Source of the DNA: CAZGSG01 sp964528095 | GTDB lineage: Bacteria; Bacteroidota; Bacteroidia; Chitinophagales; Chitinophagaceae | NCBI GenBank assembly: GCA_964528095.1 | Contig: CAZGSG010000172.1 | Coordinates: 1 to 12,308 of the forward strand | DNA length: 12,308 nt | Reading direction: 5' to 3' | In this document: positions 7,021 to 12,308 of the stretch, piece by piece | Position numbering within the stretch: position 1 is the first letter of the stretch | How the letters are laid out: each line of letters begins with the position of its first letter | Program-made: the position numbers and the translations under genes | The notes under the pieces: model-generated | The model's database searches: none | Told to the model about the DNA's origin: nothing | The model's input: the letters and a program-made list of their open reading frames with translations, nothing else

Positions 7021-7118
7021 CCGGCAGGTCTTACACGACCAGCTCCTGCTGAACCTCCCCAGGGCCGGAAGGCAGCAAGGATAAGTGGTTGAGCGGTGCG
7101 ATGTGAGTAGCCTGCCTT
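7021..7118 (+). ncRNA. ffs: Bacterial small signal recognition particle RNA (4.5S)
   Basis: RNA scaffold that pairs with the Ffh protein to target nascent membrane and exported proteins. The ends close with a perfect 6-bp stem: GGCAGG (7023-7028) with CCTGCC (7111-7116). The diagnostic apical domain is present: a GGAA tetraloop at 7067-7070 on the stem GCC/GGC, above the conserved internal loop with AGG on one side and AGCAAGG on the other. At about 95 bases it is the Alu-less form common outside Firmicutes. It has its own promoter and a T-rich terminator, and precedes the transaldolase gene by about 55 bp. Confidence 0.95.
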
Positions 7119-7132
7119 TTTTTCTTTTTTTT
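7111..7132 (+). terminator. T-rich terminator of the SRP RNA
   Basis: The 3' strand of the RNA's closing stem (CCTGCC) runs straight into about 16 T residues broken by a single C. The RNA's own hairpin thus acts as the terminator stem. Confidence 0.7.
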
Positions 7133-7172
7133 GGAATGATCTTTCTGGATTATTCCCCCTCAAATCAATTGT

Positions 7173-7826
7173 ATGAAATTTTTTATCGACACAGCAAACC
7201 TTGCACAGATTAAAGAAGCGAATGAATTAGGTATTCTTGATGGTGTAACCACCAATCCATCCCTGATGGCGAAAGAAGGGATCAAGGGGCAGGAAGCAAT
7301 ACTGAACCATTATAAAACCATTTGCGAAATGGTGGATGGTGATATCAGCGCTGAAGTGATCTCTACAGAATTTAGCGCGATAGTAGAAGAAGGTAAAAAA
7401 CTGGCGGCTATTCATCCGAACATCGTGGTGAAAGTGCCAATGATCAAAGATGGTATCAAAGCTATTAAATGGTTTACGGATAATGGTATCCGTACCAATT
7501 GCACCCTGGTATTCTCTGCAGGCCAGGCTATTTTAGCAGCCAAAGCTGGTGCTACTTATCTTTCTCCTTTTATTGGCCGTATCGATGACAGTAGCTGGGA
7601 TGGAGTAGAACTGATCGCCCAGATCTCCCAGATCTATTCTATACAGGGATTCAAAACCCAGATACTCGCTGCATCTATACGGAATGCCCTGCATATTGTA
7701 CGTTGCGCGGAAGCTGGTGCTGATGTATGTACCTGCCCGCTCGATTCTATTCTTGGATTGCTGAAACATCCGTTAACGGATATCGGTTTAGCCAAGTTCC
7801 TGGAGGATGCGAAGAAGACAGCATAA
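7173..7826 (+). CDS. talC: Transaldolase, TalC / fructose-6-phosphate aldolase family
   Basis: Cytoplasmic class I aldolase of the small (about 220-residue) transaldolase family; transaldolase moves a dihydroxyacetone unit between sugar phosphates in the pentose phosphate pathway. The 217-residue protein has the catalytic Asp 6 (FFIDTANL), the TTNPSL motif (26-31) and the Schiff-base Lys 87 in VVKVPM. Three positions that separate the two activities carry transaldolase residues. Glu 61 stands where E. coli FsaA has Gln 59, Ser 131 where it has Ala 129, and Phe 133 where it has Tyr 131. I therefore predict transaldolase rather than fructose-6-phosphate aldolase, although automatic pipelines often use the latter name. 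It has a strong terminator and is probably monocistronic. Confidence 0.93.
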   Translation: MKFFIDTANLAQIKEANELGILDGVTTNPSLMAKEGIKGQEAILNHYKTICEMVDGDISAEVISTEFSAIVEEGKKLAAIHPNIVVKVPMIKDGIKAIKWFTDNGIRTNCTLVFSAGQAILAAKAGATYLSPFIGRIDDSSWDGVELIAQISQIYSIQGFKTQILAASIRNALHIVRCAEAGADVCTCPLDSILGLLKHPLTDIGLAKFLEDAKKTA

Positions 7827-7845
7827 GATCTTAATGATAAATAAT

Positions 7846-7884
7846 AAAAAAGAGACGCTTTTAAAAAAGGCGTCTCTTTTTTTG
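7846..7884 (+). terminator. Intrinsic terminator of the transaldolase gene
   Basis: AAAAAAGAGACGC (7846-7858) pairs perfectly with GCGTCTCTTTTTT (7870-7882). The stem can extend into the loop with TTTT/AAAG pairs. A T run of seven to eight bases forms and follows the 3' arm, starting 20 bases after the TAA stop. The symmetric A and T tracts allow it to work on both strands. Confidence 0.9.
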
Positions 7885-7905
7885 TTTTATAAACAGGCGA
7901 TGTTG

Positions 7906-7947
7906 CCGCTTGCAATTTTTTTACAGGACATTATTGCAAATAAGCGG
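7906..7947. repeat. Bulged hairpin-forming inverted repeat
   Basis: CCGCTT-GCAAT (7906-7916) pairs with ATTGC (7933-7937) and AAGCGG (7942-7947), leaving a four-base bulge and a 16-base loop. Eleven base pairs in total. Function unknown. Confidence 0.5.
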
Positions 7948-8085
7948 TCCCTCCGGGTATAGCTATATTGAATATTTTCATATTGATCGGTTTGATAAGC
8001 CTGTTAAGGAAAACATCAAAAGACAGGAAGATAAAAATGTTGTTAACGTATGCTGATTATATTCTACTTAAAATAATGCTGTAAG

Positions 8086-8220
8086 ATGAGTTTACCGAAA
8101 ACAAACTACGGGGAGGAGCTGGAAGTCTCCAAATCCCCTGGCGGTTTTGTCATACTTCCTGTTTTATTTATTATTATACCTGCTAATAATAATAAATTGA
8201 TTATCATACCCTTGGATTGA
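8086..8220 (+). CDS. Possible small protein, 44 codons (doubtful)
   Basis: An ATG-to-TGA frame of 44 codons on the plus strand. The product begins MSLPKTNYGEELEVSK, then has SPGG at residues 17-20, then a very hydrophobic half (FVILPVLFIIIPA and KLIIIPLD). The layout of a charged half ending in Gly-Gly followed by a hydrophobic half superficially resembles a double-glycine leader peptide. However, the usual hydrophobic residue at -4 is missing and no peptidase-containing transporter lies nearby. Much of the hydrophobic half is encoded by an AT-rich perfect dyad (8166-8197), which could create such a frame by chance. No promoter element or ribosome site is evident. I do not recognise a family. 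Confidence 0.2.
   Translation: MSLPKTNYGEELEVSKSPGGFVILPVLFIIIPANNNKLIIIPLD
8101..8150. repeat. GC-rich hairpin, possibly a structured RNA
   Basis: ACAAAC near 8101 pairs with GTTTTGT ending at 8150 (one bulge). Inside that, GGGGA-GGAG pairs with CTCC-(AAA)-TCCCC. The result is a stem of about 17 pairs with small bulges and an apical loop of about eight bases. It overlaps the 44-codon frame, so either the RNA structure or the peptide may be the real signal, or neither. Confidence 0.35.
8166..8197. repeat. Perfect 12-bp AT dyad with 8-base loop
   Basis: ATTTATTATTAT (8166-8177) and ATAATAATAAAT (8186-8197) are exact reverse complements around ACCTGCTA. All 24 stem bases are A or T. It could extrude as a cruciform or bind an AT-preferring protein. 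It lacks a T run, so it is not an ordinary terminator. Confidence 0.75.
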
Positions 8221-8245
8221 GCACAGTACTACCTGATCAATACCT

Positions 8246-8278
8246 CGTTCGGGACATGTTCGGGAACCGCTCGGGATT
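8246..8278 (+). repeat. 11-bp tandem units, cluster A (three units)
   Basis: Three consecutive 11-bp units: CGTTCGGGACA, TGTTCGGGAAC and CGCTCGGGATT. They share the core TCGGGA at exactly 11-bp spacing, about one helical turn. Confidence 0.65.
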
Positions 8279-8311
8279 TACGCACAAACACCCTGGCAGA
8301 TGCGAACAAGT

Positions 8312-8344
8312 CACGAGTGAGGTACGAGGCAGGTACGAAGCGGG
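8312..8344 (+). repeat. 11-bp tandem units, cluster B (three units)
   Basis: Three consecutive 11-bp units: CACGAGTGAGG, TACGAGGCAGG and TACGAAGCGGG, with ACGA at fixed spacing. The stretch 8307-8325 is also an imperfect inverted copy of 8241-8258 (14 of 18 positions match). The two clusters could therefore fold together as the arms of a large hairpin spanning 8241-8325. Confidence 0.6.
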
Positions 8345-8379
8345 ACACTCCCGGTAAGGATCATCCAGTTCAGTTATTT

Positions 8380-8417
8380 TGAAATAAGAAAATGACCGGT
8401 TTTGGTCATCCTGACCA
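8380..8417 (-). terminator. Candidate terminator of the signalling cluster, with alternative hairpins
   Basis: On the minus strand, ATGACC-AAAACC-GGTCAT (8409-8392) forms a 6-bp stem followed by a T-rich tail (TTTCTTATTTC). This is a modest intrinsic terminator about 50 bases after the stop of the exported-protein gene. An overlapping second stem, TGGTCA-GGA-TGACCA (8417-8403), uses the same bases, so the two cannot form together. Confidence 0.45.
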
Positions 8418-8456
8418 GAACTTCATTCATTTCCTGCCTGGTACACAAGGAATAAA

Positions 8457-8855
8457 TCAGTTTCTTTTTTTAACAGGTTTATTGCGGAGTATCTCTTCGT
8501 TGGTAGGCAATGTATCAGGGTCGGGCAGTTTTTTAATCCAGATCGTTCTTTCTTTCCAGACCGATGGATTGCTTTTTAATACAGCTTTGACCTTTATCTT
8601 TTCTTCTGTGAATCCTGCAGGAACGATTAGTTCATTACCTGAAAATTCACAGGAAGATGCCGTGAACTCGATCTCTTTTCCGGTGAGCGGCATCCACCGG
8701 CCATTGTTTAGCTTGCCATCAATGTTGATATAATTGTGTGTTCCTTTTTTAAGACTATCGGTATACAGGTTAAAAAATATACTATCTACCTGCTGGGCAC
8801 CGGCCCTGGCAAAAAAACAAGCGCTGAGAAGAATAAAAAGTAAAGCTCTTTTCAT
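8457..8855 (-). CDS. Small exported protein of unknown function
   Basis: About 132 residues from the ATG at 8855; an ATG at 8864 would add three residues (MDP) and cannot be excluded. An ATG at 8921 is unlikely because it places 22 polar residues before the signal peptide. The N-terminus MKRALLFILLSAC-FFARAGA-QQ reads best as a signal peptide cut after AGA. LSAC also fits a lipobox, so a lipoprotein is possible. The mature part (DSIFFNLYTDSLKKGTHNYINIDG, KEIEFTASSCEF, IKVKAVLKSN) alternates hydrophobic residues as in a small beta-sandwich, perhaps immunoglobulin-like. It ends in a charged tail (RNKPVKKRN). I do not recognise a named family. It lies downstream of the response regulator on the same strand, with its own weak promoter candidate, so it may be a target or a passive neighbour. 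Confidence 0.75.
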   Translation of the reverse strand: MKRALLFILLSACFFARAGAQQVDSIFFNLYTDSLKKGTHNYINIDGKLNNGRWMPLTGKEIEFTASSCEFSGNELIVPAGFTEEKIKVKAVLKSNPSVWKERTIWIKKLPDPDTLPTNEEILRNKPVKKRN

Positions 8856-8891
8856 TGGGTCCATTTGATAGCTAGGACGATTGTTTCCCTG

Positions 8892-8899
8892 TAAAGGTA
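8892..8899 (-). promoter_or_regulatory. Weak -7 promoter candidate for the small exported protein
   Basis: The minus strand reads TACCTTTA, matching TAnnTTTG at all but the last base. It would start transcription near 8886, giving a leader of about 22-31 bases depending on the start codon. This would exclude the ATG at 8921 as the start. Confidence 0.3.
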
Positions 8900-8959
8900 C
8901 GCTGCCATCGGATGTTAACATTATTTTTGGACGGGCGGCGCCGGGCGTTTGAATCCTCT

Positions 8960-9601
8960 TTAAACCAGTTTGTGCTCGTACGCGTATTTGACCAGGCCGA
9001 TCACACTGTTGGTACAGGTTTTTCGAAATATGTTTTTCCGGTGCGTTTCTACTGTTCGTTCGCTGATAAACAATGCCTCCGCGATCTGTTTATTATTGTA
9101 TTCTTTTTCTATCAGGCGGATGATCTCGATCTCGCGATCGGTCAGGTGCGCTTCTTCGTTTTGTTTTTTTCTTGTGGTACTGCGTTGCAGTTCCGTGATC
9201 ACTTCCTCACTGAAGTAGATGCCGCCCTGGGCGATTTTTTCAAGCGCTTTGACCAGTTCCTGCTTACCTATATTCTTTAATACATAACCCGAAATATCCG
9301 AATCATTGATCATTCCCGTTACCAGGTCGCCTTCGCCACTCATGGAAAGCGCCAGTATTTTTATAGCAGGAAATTTTTCTTTTACCTGTTTGGCCAGTTC
9401 ATTACCGGCAAGTCGCGGCATCATTACATCGGTCAACAGGATATCTACCGGTTGTTCTTCAATTTTCTTTAGTACTTCCGTGGCGTCTGTTGTTGCAAAA
9501 GCGAAACGAAACTGGTCATGCCCCTTTAGCAGGGACATAAGTCCGTCAATTACGATCTGGTGATCATCTACGAGGGCGAGGAGTATCTTTTCGTTCTTCA
9601 T
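8960..9601 (-). CDS. Response regulator, NarL/FixJ (LuxR-type) family
   Basis: Cytoplasmic transcription factor of 213 residues. The receiver domain (about 5-122) has the acidic pair Asp 12-Asp 13, the phosphorylated Asp 58 in LLTDVMMP, the conserved Ser 86 (LALSM) and Lys 109 (YVLKN), all intact. The DNA-binding domain (about 152-213) is a LuxR-type helix-turn-helix: LTDREIEIIRLI, then NNKQIAEALFISERTVETHRKN. It lies 89 bp downstream of the complete sensor kinase and is very likely its partner, since HisKA_3 kinases normally pair with this regulator class. The gap contains a hairpin at 9648-9674. One oddity is Cys 196 in FRKTCTNSV. Confidence 0.94.
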   Translation of the reverse strand: MKNEKILLALVDDHQIVIDGLMSLLKGHDQFRFAFATTDATEVLKKIEEQPVDILLTDVMMPRLAGNELAKQVKEKFPAIKILALSMSGEGDLVTGMINDSDISGYVLKNIGKQELVKALEKIAQGGIYFSEEVITELQRSTTRKKQNEEAHLTDREIEIIRLIEKEYNNKQIAEALFISERTVETHRKNIFRKTCTNSVIGLVKYAYEHKLV

Positions 9602-9647
9602 GTGTGGTGGTAGGTGTAAAGTACTAAAAATCCAGTGGTCTTCATAA

Positions 9648-9674
9648 CTGATCGGGGAAATTGACCCTGATCAG
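9648..9674. promoter_or_regulatory. Hairpin between sensor kinase and response regulator
   Basis: CTGATCGGGG (9648-9657) pairs with CCCTGATCAG (9665-9674) over ten pairs, one of them G-T, with a 7-base loop. Read on the minus strand it follows the kinase stop by about 16 bases and is not followed by a T run, so it is not a standard terminator. It could protect or process the mRNA, set the kinase-to-regulator ratio, or serve as an operator. Confidence 0.5.
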
Positions 9675-9690
9675 CATTTAGCCATCATTT

Positions 9691-11631
9691 TCAGGACAGT
9701 GGTACGTTCAGCGCGATCACCGTACCTCTTCCTTTGGCGGAATCAAAATCAACTGTTCCTTTGAGGTATTCAATACGGGTAATAATATTCTTCAAACCAA
9801 TTCCGTCAAAACGTTCCTTATCTGTACTATCGAAGCCTTTACCATTATCTTCGATCGTAGCGCTTATGCCATCCTTATCTCTTATCAGTGAAATATCAAG
9901 CACTGTAGCTTCCGCGTGTTTGATCACATTATTCACACATTCCTGGATCACGCGGTAAAACACCGTTTCCACATTCGAGTCCAGTCGTTCATCCAGCCCT
10001 TCCGTATAAACGTGCACTTCCAGGGTTTTCTTATCCATTTTATCAATAAAATCACGGATAGCGGTGGCGAGACTATTCTTCAATAATGCATTGGGCATCA
10101 TGTTGTGGGATACATTGCGGATCTCTTTGCAACTCTCATCTACCAGGCCTATGATCTTCTCAAATGAAAGCTGCTGGTCCATGTTGCGAAACGATGCATC
10201 GGATTCAAATGCGGAAAGATTCATTTTAGCCGCGCTCATCATTTGCCCAACCCCGTCATGCAGATCGCGGGCTATACGCTGACGTTCCTGTTCTTCCGCT
10301 TCTATCACGGCTTTTGTGGCAAGCTCCTGCTGTTTCATGATCTCCGATTGTAATTTGGCCTGTTGGCGCAACCTGTTGCGCCGGTAGAATGAATAGCCGA
10401 GCAAAGCGAGCAACAGGGCTACAACGCCCACTGCCAACAGTATATAATTTTTCTTACTGAGTTGCTCCTGTTGCAGGTTGATCTGCTGTTGTTTTTTCTC
10501 TGTTTCGTATACCGTTTGTACCTCAGCTATTTTTGCTTCGCTTGCTGTGTTGAAAAGACTGTCTTTTACTTTCAATGATCTTTTTAATGCCTCATATGCT
10601 TCCTGGTGCCGGTTTGAAATATTATACAGGCCTGACAGGGTATTCAACGCGTTCAATTTGCCCTGGATATAGCCCGATTCATCGGCCAGTTCTACGGATC
10701 GCAGAAAACTCGTTATGGCTTTATCATATTGTTTCTGAGCAGAAAAAACATTGCCGATATTGAGATAACTATCGCTCATCTGTTTTTTATTATTAAAAAC
10801 AGAATCTATACGCAGTGTTTTATTAAAATAATCATGCGCCTTCTGATAGTCTGGTGGATCGCCATACAGGTAACAGTTGCCCATATTATCATAGAAAACG
10901 GATTTGGCAAACTCATTATTTGTTCGTTCTGCTACTTCAATCCCTTCCTTATCCAGTTCGAGGGCTTCTTTTATCTTTCCCTGCATGCCATAAATATTTG
11001 CTTGCGTATGCAATGCGGAAATAAGCAGGGTAGGGTCCTCCACTTTCTCGCGCAGCATATCCAGCGCTTCTCCTACATATTTTTCAGCTAATGGTAATTT
11101 ATCCTGTGTTTGATAAACCATGCCGATATTGATCTTGCTTGCTGTGATGCCTTTGCTGTCATTTATTTTTTCTCTTATCTGCAGGGCTTTGAAATGATTG
11201 TTCAATGCTTCGGCATGCATACCCAATTGCCATTGGGAGCTGCCTATACCATTATAGCAGGCTGCTGTGAGAGAATCACTCTTATTTTTTTCTGCAAGAA
11301 CGAGCGCCTGCGAAAAATATTTAATAGCAAGCTGGTAACTGGCTCTTGCTGCCAGTACCCTGCCCAGCGCGATATGTCCCTTTATTCTGCCATCATCGGT
11401 ACCCGAAGCTTCTCCCAGTTCATTGGCTTTATTTGCAAAATAAAAAGCGGTATCTGTATTAGTATTCCTGGCAAGCACCGAAAGTTGGGCATACAGGTCA
11501 ATCTGCTTTGGGCCGGATGCGGCAATCGCGATTTTTTGAAGAGAGTCTAACTCTTTTGTTTGTGCCTGCGACAGGATCGCTACCTGCAGAAACAATATTC
11601 CCGTAATTATTTTTCTTTCAATTCTTATCAT
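9691..11631 (-). CDS. TPR-containing sensor histidine kinase (HisKA_3 type)
   Basis: Membrane sensor of 646 residues. A signal peptide (about 1-23, ending SQA) leads to a periplasmic region with about seven tetratricopeptide-like repeats (roughly 45-358), the likely sensing or binding part. A coiled coil (about 365-395), one transmembrane helix (about 396-416) and a second coiled coil (418-450) follow. The dimerisation and phosphoacceptor domain has RQRIARDLHDGVGQ with His 458. The ATP-binding domain has VIQECVNNVIKHA (N box), DNGKGF (595-600) and GIGLKN (610-615), all intact. It starts 17 bases after the stop of a second, closely similar kinase, and precedes the response regulator. The layout implies one operon. 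The signal sensed is unknown. Confidence 0.94.
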   Translation of the reverse strand: MIRIERKIITGILFLQVAILSQAQTKELDSLQKIAIAASGPKQIDLYAQLSVLARNTNTDTAFYFANKANELGEASGTDDGRIKGHIALGRVLAARASYQLAIKYFSQALVLAEKNKSDSLTAACYNGIGSSQWQLGMHAEALNNHFKALQIREKINDSKGITASKINIGMVYQTQDKLPLAEKYVGEALDMLREKVEDPTLLISALHTQANIYGMQGKIKEALELDKEGIEVAERTNNEFAKSVFYDNMGNCYLYGDPPDYQKAHDYFNKTLRIDSVFNNKKQMSDSYLNIGNVFSAQKQYDKAITSFLRSVELADESGYIQGKLNALNTLSGLYNISNRHQEAYEALKRSLKVKDSLFNTASEAKIAEVQTVYETEKKQQQINLQQEQLSKKNYILLAVGVVALLLALLGYSFYRRNRLRQQAKLQSEIMKQQELATKAVIEAEEQERQRIARDLHDGVGQMMSAAKMNLSAFESDASFRNMDQQLSFEKIIGLVDESCKEIRNVSHNMMPNALLKNSLATAIRDFIDKMDKKTLEVHVYTEGLDERLDSNVETVFYRVIQECVNNVIKHAEATVLDISLIRDKDGISATIEDNGKGFDSTDKERFDGIGLKNIITRIEYLKGTVDFDSAKGRGTVIALNVPLS

Positions 11632-11648
11632 AGCACCAACTGGTATTA

Positions 11649-12308
11649 TTAGAGCGGAACATGTATGGCGATCACAGTACCCCGGTCGGCAGAAGAATCA
11701 AAATCAACTGTGCCTTTCAGGTAACCTACGCGTGTCATAATATTTTTAAGGCCGATGCCATCAAATTTTTCATTTATTGAAGTCTCAAAACCCTTTCCCT
11801 TGTCGTCAATGGTACCGATGGTCCCATCCCTGACAGTGTTTAAGTAAAAAACAAGTGTAGAAGCACCGGCATGTTTTATTACATTGTTCACGCATTCCTG
11901 GATCACCCGGTAAAATACCGTTTCCACATTGGGGTCCAGCCGTTCATCCAGTCCTTCGGTATATACATGTACCTGTAACGATTTTTTATCCATTTTATCA
12001 ATGAAATCGCGGATCGCGGACGCAAGACTGTTCTTTAATAGCGCGTTGGGCATCATGTTATGCGATACGCTGCGGATCTCTTTACAGCTTTCATCCACGA
12101 GGCCAATGATCTTTTCAAAAGAAAGCTGCTGTTCTGTATCTGTAAATCGGATAGCCGATTCAAAGGCGGAAAGATTCATTTTGGCCGCACTCATCATCTG
12201 GCCCACACCATCATGCAGATCTCGTGCGATACGCTGTCGTTCATCTTCTTCGGCCACGATCACCGCTTTGGTAGCTATTTCCTGCTGCTTCATGATCTCG
12301 GCCTGGAT
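11649..12308 (-). CDS. Second sensor histidine kinase, C-terminal part (cut by window edge)
   Basis: The reading frame is open to the last base of the window and ends with TAA at 11649-11651, so only the last 219 or so residues are seen. An internal Met at 12293 is not the start: the five codons before it (IQAEI) match the LQSEI of the neighbouring kinase. The visible part has the phosphoacceptor His in RIARDLHDGVGQ, the N box ECVNNVIKHA and GIGLKN. It is close to four-fifths identical to the neighbour over about 214 aligned residues, counted by eye. The G1 box is DDKGKGF, with Lys where the neighbour has Asn; the DxGxG core is kept, so it is probably active. The missing N-terminal part probably also carries TPRs, but that is not visible. 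Confidence 0.93.
   Translation of the reverse strand: MQAEIMKQQEIATKAVIVAEEDERQRIARDLHDGVGQMMSAAKMNLSAFESAIRFTDTEQQLSFEKIIGLVDESCKEIRSVSHNMMPNALLKNSLASAIRDFIDKMDKKSLQVHVYTEGLDERLDPNVETVFYRVIQECVNNVIKHAGASTLVFYLNTVRDGTIGTIDDKGKGFETSINEKFDGIGLKNIMTRVGYLKGTVDFDSSADRGTVIAIHVPL

Larger units (their letters stand above)
7885..8456. other. Long structured intergenic region without a confident gene
   Basis: About 570 bases between the transaldolase terminator and the end of the minus-strand signalling cluster. It holds a bulged hairpin (7906-7947), a GC-rich hairpin (8101-8150), a perfect AT dyad (8166-8197), two clusters of 11-bp units (8246-8278 and 8312-8344), and a likely minus-strand terminator (8380-8417). 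Two short open frames are seen. One is the 44-codon frame at 8086-8220, listed separately. The other is a frame open from 7944 to 8082 with only a TTG start (7968) and a hydrophobic then lysine-rich product, which I consider accidental. No tRNA or known riboswitch was recognised. Confidence 0.6.

Noticed and set aside
7944..8082. Open plus-strand frame with hydrophobic then Lys-rich codons
   Set aside because: No ATG until near the end (only TTG at 7968), AT-rich composition and no family resemblance; likely chance.
8392..8733. 113-codon plus-strand frame over the small exported protein
   Set aside because: Its start lies inside a hairpin and it runs antisense to a gene with a convincing signal peptide.
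8912..8921. ATGTTAACAT palindrome upstream of the small exported protein
   Set aside because: A perfect 10-bp palindrome, but isolated and AT-rich; expected by chance often enough that I do not call an operator.
8931..8947. GC-rich palindromic stretch around CGGCGCCG after the response regulator stop
   Set aside because: Looks terminator-like, but no T run follows it on either strand at the right place and the flanking stem is imperfect; too little to call.
8912..9280. 122-codon plus-strand frame opposite the response regulator
   Set aside because: Antisense shadow of a well-supported receiver/LuxR gene; its Phe- and Asp-rich product is compositional.
11110..11550. 146-codon plus-strand frame opposite the sensor kinase
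   Set aside because: Antisense to the TPR region of the complete kinase, with no motif and no promoter.
11649..12293. Treating the second kinase as a complete 214-residue protein starting at 12293
   Set aside because: The frame continues open to the window edge and the preceding codons align with the neighbouring kinase, so it is a truncated view of a longer gene.

Overview
The window is a chromosomal segment of a Bacteroidota bacterium, most likely of the Chitinophagaceae type. The evidence is the gene families (a TamL-like lipoprotein barrel, a DUF5103 exported protein, TPR-containing HisKA_3 kinases with a LuxR-type regulator), several matches to the Bacteroidota promoter element TAnnTTTG, and no clear Shine-Dalgarno sequences. 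GC content looks moderate and even. I see no phage, insertion sequence or CRISPR array.

Layout from left to right. Positions 1-4254 hold housekeeping genes: truB (minus), an intergenic pair of opposed 7-bp repeat arrays, tamL (minus), and a divergent TrmH/SpoU RNA methyltransferase (plus). A convergent hairpin separates this from a LolC/E-type permease (minus, TTG start), which diverges from a DUF5103 exported protein (plus). Next come the small SRP RNA (ffs) with its own promoter and T-rich terminator, and a transaldolase of the TalC/FSA family closed by a strong intrinsic terminator.

Positions 7885-8456 contain no confident gene but many dyads, two clusters of 11-bp units and one 44-codon reading frame. 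The right-hand third (8457-12308) is a minus-strand signalling cluster. In transcription order it holds a partial sensor kinase cut by the window edge, a complete TPR sensor kinase that is its close paralogue, a LuxR-type response regulator, and a small exported protein of unknown function.

How the genes may work together: TruB, the methyltransferase and SRP RNA serve RNA modification and protein export, and TamL and the LolC/E-like permease serve the envelope. These look like ordinary neighbours rather than one pathway. The tandem kinases plus one regulator look like a real functional unit whose two kinases could share the regulator or form mixed dimers. I found no clear new defence or mobile system. 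The most unusual material is the repeats (opposed heptamer arrays, a 25-bp copy forming the end of truB, the 11-bp units) and the tandem kinase duplication.
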